In this document: positions 1-5,881 of the stretch, in pieces
Position numbering within the stretch: the stretch's first letter is position 1
Layout of the letters: each line of letters opens with the position of its first letter
From: Oligoflexales bacterium
GTDB lineage: Bacteria; Bdellovibrionota_B; Oligoflexia; Oligoflexales; CACXFL01
Assembly: GCA_028282865.1 (NCBI GenBank)
Contig: JANQHA010000302.1
Span: forward strand, 1 to 8,266
Direction: 5' to 3'
DNA: 8,266 nucleotides
Program-made: the position numbers and the translations under genes
The notes under the pieces: generated by a model
What the model was told of the DNA's origin: nothing
Seen by the model: only the letters and a program-made list of their open reading frames with translations
Databases searched by the model: none

Positions 1-63
1 GATCACCTATTTGTCTGTATTATAAAAGTGCCAATACTTTCTGCATTTACGAATAGACCAGCG

Positions 64-519
64 TTAGTTTTTTTCTGGAATCCATTTTCCTTCCTTGCAA
101 TCGTTCAAAAAATACATTCCGTAAAATCGGACCGTACCTGCCCCGTTTTCTACGAGATTTGTTTTCTTGTAAACTCCCTTTTCACAGGTGAAGTAATATT
201 GCTTGAGATAAAATCCTGGGCTAGCCTTTGCCGACGACAACAACTGGTCCAGTTTAACCATCACATCGTAATCCATAGGCACAAATGTCTGAGGCCCAGG
301 ATAAAACCCACCAAAAAAATTGACGTCTCCCCGATCGTCGAACCAGCCAAATCGCCACTCGTCGTCCTTGATATCGTATAGAATCCCGACTTTTTTAAAA
401 CTCGAATATGATGTGGGAGTTGCCTTAACGGAACTCTCCTCGAAGCGAATTTTGCAAGACAATGCTACTATGACAACTACCAATCCCAGAGTAAAAATGG
501 TTAAAGTTCTGTAATTCAA
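64..519 (-). CDS. Predicted lipoprotein of unknown function, TTG start
   Basis: I do not recognise a family for this 151-aa protein. Residues 5-21 are a hydrophobic stretch after Arg4, ending in VALSC. Cys22 is a plausible lipidation site, although Ala at -3 and Leu at -2 make a weak lipobox, so a plain signal anchor is possible. The rest is polar and rich in aromatic residues (WRFGWFDDRG at 55-64, GGFYPGP at 70-76). Two further cysteines, C112 and C141, could form a disulfide in the periplasm. The start codon is TTG at 519. It is supported by a GGGGGT Shine-Dalgarno-like run six bases upstream and by the fact that the next in-frame Met is residue 82, beyond the export signal. A good promoter lies at 575-603. 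The next gene on this strand, at 641-1149, is a decayed gene for another small exported protein. Confidence 0.75.
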   Translation of the reverse strand: MNYRTLTIFTLGLVVVIVALSCKIRFEESSVKATPTSYSSFKKVGILYDIKDDEWRFGWFDDRGDVNFFGGFYPGPQTFVPMDYDVMVKLDQLLSSAKASPGFYLKQYYFTCEKGVYKKTNLVENGAGTVRFYGMYFLNDCKEGKWIPEKN

Positions 520-574
520 CTAATTACCCCCAAACTAAAGAAATCGAATTTGCATCAGATTATAAGATTACACT

Positions 575-603
575 ATTATAGAACATATACATTATGTACA
601 CAA
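575..603 (-). promoter_or_regulatory. Sigma70-type promoter of the lipoprotein gene
   Basis: On the minus strand TTGTGT (603-598) is followed after exactly 17 bases by a consensus TATAAT (580-575). Transcription would start near 568, giving a leader of about 50 nt before the TTG start codon at 519. A second TATAAT-like box lies just downstream, around 560-565. Inferred by eye only. Confidence 0.5.
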
Positions 604-623
604 TTCCTTTAAGGGTACCTTGA

Positions 624-639
624 TCAAAACTAGTTTTGA
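624..639. repeat. 16-nt perfect palindrome TCAAAACTAGTTTTGA
   Basis: A perfect 16-nt palindrome lies two bases beyond the stop codon of the decayed gene at 641-1149. It is AT-rich and has no T-run on either side, so it is not a canonical intrinsic terminator. It could be a weak terminator remnant, a protein-binding site, or chance. Confidence 0.35.
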
Positions 640-640
640 A

Positions 641-1149
641 TTAATGAATAGTAACCGATACAACTTCAACTGCAAATATTCCATCAGCCCTAAGATAAGC
701 AGAGTACTGATCTGAATATCGGTCCGATGTAAATCTAAAGTTAATCGTAGATTTGCCGTTCAAGGAAGAATTTTCAAGCTCGGAAAAATCTAACTGCTTA
801 ACTTCAATTTTGTAATTTCTACCGGGAACTTCTTCAGAGATAGACTGATGTAACATATCAACGACATGAGCAATTGTAGAGCCTTCCGATTCTCGAATTG
901 TATTTAATTTGTTTATTGATTCTGCACCCTCTCTTTGGCCGGAAATTTCGTGACCATGTATTCGAGCGGCAATTTGTGCCCGCACGCCGTTTCTTTATTC
1001 TCAATTTCTGGATTTTTTTGATCGAAAAACTGCTGTTTCCTCAGCATCGAATTAAGTACAGGACAAAGGTCTTCGCCGTGGGCACGATAAGATATCAATA
1101 TCCATGTCGAGAATAAAATGAATGTTGCTATTTTGGAGATAATTCTTAT
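641..1149 (-). pseudogene. Frameshifted small exported-protein gene with lost start codon
   Basis: Two overlapping minus-strand frames read as one broken gene of about 169 codons. The upstream frame runs from about 1149 to a stop at 913 and the downstream frame from about 991 to a stop at 641. Adding one A to the AAA run at 990-992 joins them into ...EIENKENGVRAQ.... In the overlap the downstream frame has AT-richer third positions, as in neighbouring genes, while the upstream frame there is GC-rich at third positions, so the shift is probably near 990. The upstream frame has no ATG, but codon ATA at 1149 lies 8 nt after GGAG. It is followed by Arg, Lys and a hydrophobic core (IATFILFSTWILI) ending near RAHG, a textbook signal peptide. 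ATA is thus probably a mutated ATG. No family is recognised. A sequencing error could explain the frameshift but not both lesions. Confidence 0.6.
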
Positions 1150-1311
1150 GTCAATTACTCCGACCTTTTATATAATAAGACAGCACAATACTCATTTGAA
1201 ATTCTTTGGCTAAGTGCCAATATCATCAAAAACTCTTGCTATGAACTTCATACGTTCTTTCTAACTTCTCTTTCTTTAAATCATTCATATAAGGTGCTTG
1301 CGATGTCCGGT

Positions 1312-1333
1312 AGTGACATTTATGCAAGTCACT
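1312..1333. promoter_or_regulatory. Inverted repeat upstream of the ORF6N gene
   Basis: AGTGAC (1312-1317) and GTCACT (1328-1333) form 6-bp arms around a 10-nt spacer, 58 bp before the ORF6N start. This looks like an operator for a dimeric regulator, possibly the ORF6N protein itself, but arms this short occur by chance. The rest of the gap from 1150 to 1390 shows no gene. Confidence 0.3.
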
Positions 1334-1364
1334 TCCCACAGCTTCCGGAATATGATTGACTGGC

Positions 1365-1385
1365 TTCTACTAAACGGTGGTAGAA
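1365..1385 (+). promoter_or_regulatory. Small hairpin holding the ORF6N ribosome binding site
   Basis: TTCTAC (1365-1370) and GTAGAA (1380-1385) can pair around a 9-nt loop. The GGTGG at 1376-1380, the only Shine-Dalgarno candidate for the ATG at 1391, lies in that loop and at the base of the right arm. A hairpin here could modulate translation. This is inference from pairing alone. Confidence 0.3.
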
Positions 1386-1390
1386 AATAA

Positions 1391-1897
1391 ATGTCTATTA
1401 AGCTAATTGAAAATCGAATTATTGAAATCAGAGGACAAAAAGTCATATTAGATTATCACCTAGCTGATCTATATGAAGTAGATCTGAAAATATTACTACA
1501 AGCGGTTCAACGCAACATAGATCGATTTCCAAAAGACTTCATGTTTAAGCTTTCTTTATATGAATTTCACGAAATAAGAGATTCGGACTCCGAAAAAACT
1601 TGGGGTGGTCGCCGAAAGCCGCCAAATGCTTTTACTGAGCAAGGCATAGCAATGCTCTCCAGCGTATTGAATAGTAAACGGGCAATTCGAATGAACATTG
1701 AAATCATGCGAGCATTTGTGAGATATCGAAAAATGCTCATAAATGATCCGGGCCTTCTTAAGAAGCTAAATGAGCTCGAAGAAAATTATGCATCTCATGA
1801 CAAGCAGATTCAATCAATTCTACGAACGATTCGATTGCTATTAAGCACAGATACTACCGGAAAAAGGCTGATTGGATTCGGTCGGAATAACGATTAA
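1391..1897 (+). CDS. ORF6N domain-containing protein
   Basis: This 168-aa protein matches the ORF6N family, a putative DNA-binding domain common in prophages, plasmids and variable chromosomal loci and related in use to KilA-N and Bro-N. The domain covers about residues 5-90. Its hallmarks are IENRIIEIRGQKVILDYHLA (6-25), a DLYEVDLK segment, QAVQRNIDRFPKDFMF, the WGGRR block and AFTEQGIAMLSSVLNS. The C-terminal part (about 115-155) is charged and probably helical (LNELEENYASHDKQIQSI), as usual in this family. Length is normal and the gene looks intact. The ATG at 1391 follows a weak GGTGG site. No phage gene is visible nearby, so it stands alone. It faces the convergent gene at 2028-2360, with a large palindrome between them. 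Its cellular role is not known. Confidence 0.9.
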   Translation: MSIKLIENRIIEIRGQKVILDYHLADLYEVDLKILLQAVQRNIDRFPKDFMFKLSLYEFHEIRDSDSEKTWGGRRKPPNAFTEQGIAMLSSVLNSKRAIRMNIEIMRAFVRYRKMLINDPGLLKKLNELEENYASHDKQIQSILRTIRLLLSTDTTGKRLIGFGRNND

Positions 1898-1914
1898 GCC
1901 GGTAATATTAGATG

Positions 1915-1959
1915 ATTATAATCTTGATATCTTCAATTTGAAGACATCAAGATTATAAT
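1915..1959. repeat. 45-nt near-perfect palindrome between convergent genes
   Basis: The 14-base arm at 1915-1928 (ATTATAATCTTGAT) pairs perfectly with 1946-1959. After one A/C mismatch (1929/1945), TCTTCAA (1930-1936) pairs with TTGAAGA (1938-1944) around a single central T at 1937. That makes 21 paired positions in 45 nt, far beyond chance for this base composition. It starts 18 nt after the ORF6N stop. Neither side has a T-tract and the stem is AT-rich, so it is not a standard terminator. It could be a bidirectional 3'-end stabilising hairpin, an extragenic repeat, or a protein-binding or recombination site. Confidence 0.8.
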
Positions 1960-1981
1960 AAAATAATGGTCAGCATATCTT

Positions 1982-2012
1982 AAAAAAAAAGTATCCCGAA
2001 TGGTTGGATTAC
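1982..2012 (-). terminator. Intrinsic terminator of the 110-aa gene
   Basis: On the minus strand, 16 nt after the stop codon at 2028, GTAATCC (2012-2006) pairs with GGATAC (1996-1991), with one bulged A and a 9-nt loop. It is followed directly by nine T residues (1990-1982). Position, stem and T-tract fit a rho-independent terminator, although the stem is short. Confidence 0.6.
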
Positions 2013-2027
2013 AAAGCAGCTAGCTTG

Positions 2028-2360
2028 TCACATCGCATTCCAAATATCAACCAAAACAGAAAACCTGCTTGCTTGAAGGGTTGTTTCGCCATTATCACTT
2101 ACGGCACTCGCCTCTACGTCAAAAAGGAATCCGGTAACAGCTTGTTTTTCTTCATCAGATAGATCAATTTCAAAGTGATCGTCCTGGCGATGCCCTTGAT
2201 GATGTAGAGGTGTTGGGATGGGAGCTGAGTTCAATATGGCCTGCAACTTTTTTTCTATATCTGTATCGCATTTTCTAATCACACGTATTGTTTCTTCCAA
2301 TAAAACACGAGAAATTACATTCGATCGTTGACACATTTTTTTGTACTCTGTTTGATTCAT
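2028..2360 (-). CDS. Hypothetical 110-aa protein
   Basis: I recognise no family. The frame stays open for 31 more codons upstream, but the ATG at 2360 is chosen because GGGAGG lies six bases before it; the upstream extension has no comparable site. The protein starts MNQTEYKKMCQRSN and has no signal peptide or membrane segment, so it should be cytoplasmic. Residues about 10-45 look helical (VISRVLLEETIRVIRK, IEKKLQAIL). A polar linker follows, rich in His, Pro and Gln (PIPTPLHHQGHRQDD, about 48-62), and then an acidic C-terminal part (FEIDLSDEEKQAVTGF). Its two cysteines are Cys10 and Cys32. It is transcribed alone, away from the convergent ORF6N gene, and ends in an intrinsic terminator. The gap of about 200 nt behind it (2361-2556) shows no other gene. 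Confidence 0.65.
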   Translation of the reverse strand: MNQTEYKKMCQRSNVISRVLLEETIRVIRKCDTDIEKKLQAILNSAPIPTPLHHQGHRQDDHFEIDLSDEEKQAVTGFLFDVEASAVSDNGETTLQASRFSVLVDIWNAM

Positions 2361-2556
2361 TGATGACCTCCCAGCGGAAAAGCATATCAAAGAAGATTCG
2401 TTAGGAACATTAGCCTTTCTGCTAAACAAGTACCATTCTAGCCAAAAAACCAAGATGGTCCGTGGTTCTCTATTGCGGCGTCACCTCCACCAATCCAGAA
2501 CCGTTTCATCTCTTTCAATGACACCACAGCATCAAGTTATACTCTGGGGACATGGT

Positions 2557-4137
2557 TTATTTTCGTAAGTTGTATAGCTCGAACAGCCAGTTTTCGAAGT
2601 TGTCTTGGATGTCGCTACGCTCAATATTAGGCCTTCCTCTTGCAGCGTTAAAGTAATACAGACTGTCATCAATGCGGTTTCCATATGCTCTTTGAATACG
2701 TTTTCTCAAAGTTCTAGGTTGAAGGTAAAATTCTAAAGCTAACTCGCTAAGGCTTAAGGGTTGGTTATAACGTCGAACTACGGCTGATACGGGGTCTGAT
2801 GCGGGTCTTTTTATTCCGATATTTGCTAGAGCTTGGTGATAACGAGCATTATCTTGAATGAAAGAGTTACTGACTTTGTCGTCGTCGTATATCCTTTTCA
2901 CATAGTTTTCAACTTTTCGTCGCTCACCAGGAAACTGATATTTTTGCAATGTATTATTAATATCAAAATATTGAATAAGCTCATCCCTAACTTCAATGAG
3001 ACCTGATCGATGGCACCCCATACATGAAAAGCCGTTTATCACAGCACTATCGCCCTGCGACAAGCTCGACTGGTTCTTACTCAGTAAATACGTCTGGGTT
3101 GCAGTCCGTGTCATATCAACAACGAGTGAGGTAGGTGCGAACTCCACGAAAGAGTTATTATCACTTTTGACTATCGCAAAGGCTAACAAGCCGTTAGGCA
3201 ATGTAAAAATGTGTTCACCGCCATTGTGTTTAAATTCTACTGGTGCGTTCCAATGAGGGTCCCCTGCTCCGCGGCTCGAGATCGGAGCCATGACGATATC
3301 TGTTTCTCCTTGCGCATTCGAGCTGTCAAAATCGAAGGTACTCCAGAAACCCGGCTCCTGACCGTCACTACCTGTGTAAGCCCCAATGGGGTAACGTTGG
3401 ATAATTCTGTTATCATTTACGGGTGATGGCCCGGATTCTAAGACCCCAATACGAGCAACTCGATTAAGATGCCCAGCTTGCTCTCCGTCGAACTTTGCCT
3501 TCAAATCAAGAAGGAACCGTTCAAATTGTTTAGGCCCTCTTTTGAGTCCTAAAAATTTATTGTAAAAAGGGGGTACCGAAAAAACCGCCACAAACCAATC
3601 GACTCTCACGACCGGGACCTCCGCTTCACTTAGGTCTTGGATTCTTCTGTAAGCTCTAGAAATGGGCTGGCTATCTCCCCATTGCACCACCTCTTTTTGA
3701 CGTGGCCTGTAAGGGTATTTACCAAGGGAATCATTCCAATTCTTCGGTGTCCAATGGACCTGTCCTAGGCTGTTATTGTTGAGTAGTCGCATATCGATAG
3801 CAAAAACCGTTCTGTCTTTGCCCACCTCAGTCGGAGAAACAAGGTCAGCATTCCAGCTCAAGCTATTAAGCATTTTGACTAAAGCTAAATAATGCTCGTG
3901 CATTTTATCTCTCAGTAGACCATCACCACCGAGAATAAAAAAACGAAAATATTTCCTATCTTCTGGGTTCTGCGACTCTAAAAAAGAAACAACCTCTGCA
4001 TACTTTAATGTAGGTCTAAGGGAAACAAACTGGTTGTTCTTTCCATTAAACTGCAGCTCACATGTATTAAGTGAAGTTTTGTTTGTGTCCGAGCCTTGGG
4101 CAAAGAAACATAAGACTAAAATCGATAAAAAACGCAT
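2557..4137 (-). CDS. Exported single-haem c-type cytochrome-like protein
   Basis: This 526-aa protein begins with a short signal peptide (MRFLSILVLCFFA, likely cleaved near residues 13-15) and should be periplasmic or outer-surface. It carries one haem c attachment motif, CMGCH at 372-376, set in INGFSCMGCHRSGLI. The preceding block, DPHWNAPVEF (293-302) and GGEHIFTLPNGLLAF (306-320), together with the CxxCH resembles a family of large exported proteins in Planctomycetes and other Gram-negatives with GGE-IF-LPNGLQ followed by NG-SCM-CH. I know of no established function for that family. Residues 1-290 contain no motif I can name. The C-terminal 80 residues (YNQPLSLSELALEFYL onward) look helical and basic. 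With only one CxxCH and no obvious distal Met ligand, electron transfer is an inference. The start ATG has only a weak GAG site upstream. No cytochrome maturation genes are nearby. Confidence 0.8.
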   Translation of the reverse strand: MRFLSILVLCFFAQGSDTNKTSLNTCELQFNGKNNQFVSLRPTLKYAEVVSFLESQNPEDRKYFRFFILGGDGLLRDKMHEHYLALVKMLNSLSWNADLVSPTEVGKDRTVFAIDMRLLNNNSLGQVHWTPKNWNDSLGKYPYRPRQKEVVQWGDSQPISRAYRRIQDLSEAEVPVVRVDWFVAVFSVPPFYNKFLGLKRGPKQFERFLLDLKAKFDGEQAGHLNRVARIGVLESGPSPVNDNRIIQRYPIGAYTGSDGQEPGFWSTFDFDSSNAQGETDIVMAPISSRGAGDPHWNAPVEFKHNGGEHIFTLPNGLLAFAIVKSDNNSFVEFAPTSLVVDMTRTATQTYLLSKNQSSLSQGDSAVINGFSCMGCHRSGLIEVRDELIQYFDINNTLQKYQFPGERRKVENYVKRIYDDDKVSNSFIQDNARYHQALANIGIKRPASDPVSAVVRRYNQPLSLSELALEFYLQPRTLRKRIQRAYGNRIDDSLYYFNAARGRPNIERSDIQDNFENWLFELYNLRK

Positions 4138-4437
4138 TTTTGTAACTCACGTATAAATTTATCAATAATCGCAAGAATCTGGTAGAAACCGTCCTATATA
4201 AGATTTAATAAGCTGGCGAGTAATACCTCAATCGATGATTGCATTCAACTAGATTTCCCAGGTTTTAGAATTGATGCAGGATTGTCATAGATGGAGGTAA
4301 CGGTAGTGTCGCAGCAAAGAACAAAAAAACAAATAAATACAATATATTAAGGCAACACTAGATTTTCGCTAAAGCCACTCAAATCAAACTAACTAAGCGC
4401 TTACAGAGTAATTTCTCTGCTCGGTAATGAAAGGCCG
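4138..4437. other. 300-nt intergenic region
   Basis: This gap lies between the 3' end of the DUF2267 gene and the start of the CxxCH gene. I see no real gene in it. It should hold the promoter of the CxxCH gene; the best candidate is TTGAGG (4233-4228) with TTAAAT 17 bases further, which is mediocre. Near the DUF2267 stop, CAGAG (4404-4408) and CTCTG (4415-4419) could form a small hairpin, next to the 10-nt palindrome TAAGCGCTTA at 4394-4403. Neither has a T-tract. Confidence 0.4.
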
Positions 4438-4863
4438 TTACTTAGGGCTAGCCCAAAAACTTGCCGCTTCTGGTGGTAGCAGACTTAGAGCCTCTTTCAA
4501 TCTTTGGCAATCGACCTGCGAGCTCAATACTTTTGCAACGATCTGTATCGCATTTTTTCTGGAGAAGTTATGCTCTGGACGTAATAGAGCGACCTCAGCA
4601 TTCATCTTTTCAAGTTCTGAGAATGGTAGCTGCTGTTCGCCTGGCTCCCAGTCAGCAAGAAAAAGCGATCTAATACCAGCAGGAAGAATATTAGCAAACC
4701 TTATAGCATCCTTTGTGCTTAGTCGTCGCCGAAAGGTCTGAAAAACACCTTGGGTCATGGTATATGCTTGGTGTGAGCTGCCAAAATCAGCTTCATCTCG
4801 CACAGCGCACATAAAACTCTCAAAATCATCTGTAGCTCTCTGGTATTCCGCTGGATACGGCAT
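4438..4863 (-). CDS. DUF2267 family protein
   Basis: This 141-aa protein matches the DUF2267 family from end to end. Hallmarks are MPYPAEYQRATDDFESFM at the start, the helical QAYTMTQGVFQTFRRRLSTK stretch, the LPAGIRSLFLADWEPGEQ motif and the closing LPPEAASFWA. No signal peptide or membrane segment is present, so it is probably cytoplasmic and all-helical. The family is widespread, often beside stress or redox genes, and its molecular role is not established. The ATG at 4863 is chosen because GGAGGA sits seven bases upstream and because family members begin MP-P-EY. An in-frame extension of eight codons upstream is unlikely. The leader borders a glucoamylase relic whose stop codon lies about 75 nt before this start. 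The neighbouring genes do not point to a pathway. Confidence 0.88.
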   Translation of the reverse strand: MPYPAEYQRATDDFESFMCAVRDEADFGSSHQAYTMTQGVFQTFRRRLSTKDAIRFANILPAGIRSLFLADWEPGEQQLPFSELEKMNAEVALLRPEHNFSRKNAIQIVAKVLSSQVDCQRLKEALSLLPPEAASFWASPK

Positions 4864-4935
4864 AACGTAGTCCTCCGTTGTAGTCAAAGCTCTAAAACGC
4901 CAAGCTGAATTAAAGCGGTTATTTCTTAAGCCTAA

Positions 4936-5025
4936 CTACAAACTCTTTTTAGCATTAATCGCAGTCAAAAAAATACATAACTCCAGGTAAGATCTCTCGC
5001 ACTTTTCATAAATCCATTGTATTTA
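4936..5025 (-). pseudogene. Relic of a glucoamylase gene 3' end
   Basis: This is a second, isolated copy of the last 28 or so codons of the GH15 gene at 6620-7960, in the same orientation. It begins abruptly at the KYNGFMKSARDLTWSY part. It then loses one base within a T-rich stretch relative to the intact gene, and resumes in the shifted frame as TAINAKKSL-stop against TAINAKRRL-stop in the intact gene. After the identical blocks the last codons differ in bases but stay similar in meaning (GCT/GCG, AAG/CGA, AGT/AGG, TTG/TTG, then stop). This shows it descends from a diverged true gene end and is not a very recent copy. Upstream of 5025 the similarity stops at once. It has no start codon and cannot encode an enzyme. 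Confidence 0.85.
4952..5025 (-). repeat. Direct repeat, left copy (GH15 3' end)
   Basis: This 74-nt stretch matches 6636-6710. Two blocks are identical: 4952-4972 with 6636-6656 (21 nt), and 4976-5025 with 6661-6710 (50 nt). Between them are a few substitutions and one indel at an A-run. The copies are in the same orientation and enclose 1,610 bp. They have the positions expected of attL/attR-like ends of an inserted element. Confidence 0.9.
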
Positions 5026-5030
5026 AAATT

Positions 5031-5300
5031 TTAAGCTACTTTATTCTTTTCCTCAAATACAACTTTGACCTTAGCTCCACAGGCTTCAGCAATTTTGCGA
5101 AGCGTTTGCAACTCATACCGGTCGTACTCAGCGTTCTCATATCGGCTAATTTCTTTGCCACCCATCCAGTTTTTATCTTCTTACCTGCTATAAGAGTCTT
5201 TCTCATTCATTTCAAAATCTCGTTTATAAAGCTCAGCGCGTTCGATCTCTCTTTGAGATTTTTGCTGATTTCTTACTGAATCCGTGAGTAAGTACCAACC
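5031..5300 (-). pseudogene. Decayed XRE-type antitoxin-like HTH gene
   Basis: A minus-strand frame ending at 5031 encodes a clear C-terminal half of a small HTH regulator of the toxin-antitoxin antitoxin kind: GGKEISRYENAEYDRYELQT, then LRKIAEACGAKVKVVFEE. Its only ATG (5165) falls within what should be the recognition-helix region, and the same frame is closed by TAA at 5183-5181. Upstream of that stop the frame gives a charged helical segment (SVRNQQKSQREIERAELYKR) typical of the leading part of such proteins. In the neighbouring frame, LIAGKKIKTGW looks like the start of an HTH with its middle deleted. I read this as an antitoxin-like gene broken by an internal deletion and frameshift. No toxin gene is visible. 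The N-terminal assignment is less sure than the C-terminal one. Confidence 0.6.
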
Positions 5301-5309
5301 ATGTGCTCT

Positions 5310-5765
5310 TTATAGATAAGCTTTCGGCATAAAATTAATCGAACAATTATCCCTTGGTCCAGTCGCACATCCTTGACAGGTCTTCCAGCAAAATACGGTC
5401 ACTTCTCCAGGCACATAATCGCCAAAAGAATAATCGTTGCCATTTACATCACAATCAAACCAACTTATAGCGATGTTGCTACTGTATCGATAATTCATCC
5501 TTCCATCAGCAGTCATTGGAGGAATCCCATGAATAATCGAGGATCGATCTTTGCCAATGAGAACCCCGCACTTGTTCTGATCTTTAGCTACAACAACATT
5601 TGAAGAACACCGACTATCGTAAGTCGAAAGTGGCTCTCGATACGACCAATCCGTTCCAGCTTTGCGTGCTTCCCAATAAGCGTCGCACTTATCGGGTAGC
5701 CCCTGACCATTAGCAGTAAACGCAAACAAAAACTGAACCGTTACTCCTAAAAACAAATTTTTCAT
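5310..5765 (-). CDS. Secreted cysteine-rich protein of unknown function
   Basis: This 151-aa protein has a signal peptide (residues 1 to about 20, MKNLFLGVTVQFLFAFTANG, cleavage near ANG-Q). The mature part holds eight cysteines at 27, 53, 66, 105, 126, 130, 133 and 141. The even number suggests four disulfides, and the last four cluster in CWKTCQGCATGPRDNC. Without the signal it is a small, aromatic-rich, disulfide-stabilised domain of about 130 aa. I cannot name a family. CxxxCxxC could in principle bind metal, but an exported protein makes disulfides likelier. Translation should be strong: AAGGAGG lies five bases before the ATG. A promoter at 5808-5835 overlaps an inverted repeat shared with the divergent regulator gene at 5882, which may control it. 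The gene lies inside the segment enclosed by the glucoamylase 3'-end repeats, so it may be element cargo. Confidence 0.75.
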   Translation of the reverse strand: MKNLFLGVTVQFLFAFTANGQGLPDKCDAYWEARKAGTDWSYREPLSTYDSRCSSNVVVAKDQNKCGVLIGKDRSSIIHGIPPMTADGRMNYRYSSNIAISWFDCDVNGNDYSFGDYVPGEVTVFCWKTCQGCATGPRDNCSINFMPKAYL

Positions 5766-5807
5766 CTCTTCCTCCTTAAAATAGAAATCGTTAACAATGC
5801 AGTTGCT

Positions 5808-5835
5808 AATTTATCTGCATCCTGATAGATATCAA
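5808..5835 (-). promoter_or_regulatory. Promoter of the cysteine-rich protein gene
   Basis: On the minus strand TTGATA (5835-5830) and TAAATT (5813-5808) are separated by 16 bases, a good -35 and a fair -10. The -35 overlaps the arm of the inverted repeat at 5833-5855, so a protein bound there could block RNA polymerase. Inferred by eye. Confidence 0.5.
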
Positions 5836-5855
5836 TACTATTATTATGAGTATTG
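5833..5855. promoter_or_regulatory. Candidate operator between divergent genes
   Basis: CAATACT (5833-5839) and AGTATTG (5849-5855) are perfect 7-bp inverted arms with a 9-nt spacer, in the middle of the 116-nt gap between the two divergent genes. A related GATACT half-site follows at 5862-5867. XRE-type repressors often bind such dyads in their own divergent promoter. The T-run after the right arm also allows a weak terminator reading, but no + strand transcript is expected to end here. Confidence 0.45.
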
Positions 5856-5881
5856 TTTTTCGATACTATGGGTTTTGAATC

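Noticed and set aside
28..381. Open frame of 117 codons on the + strand.
   Set aside because: It lies antisense to the lipoprotein gene, has no ribosome binding site and no recognisable protein features.
913..991. Programmed -1 ribosomal frameshifting as the explanation for the two overlapping frames.
   Set aside because: I found no X XXY YYZ slippery heptamer in the overlap, and the start codon is also defective, so decay is simpler.
4291..4350. Short + strand frame of 19 codons from ATG 4291, with GTG 4306 preceded by GGAGG.
   Set aside because: It is too short, has no coding character and is AT-rich; the GGAGG is probably chance.
4394..4419. Possible terminator after the DUF2267 gene: CAGAG/CTCTG hairpin plus TAAGCGCTTA palindrome.
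   Set aside because: The stems are short and no T-tract follows on the minus strand, so I do not call it a terminator.
5833..5860. Hairpin followed by a T-run as an intrinsic terminator on the + strand.
   Set aside because: It lies in a divergent promoter gap with no upstream + strand gene to terminate; an operator reading fits better.
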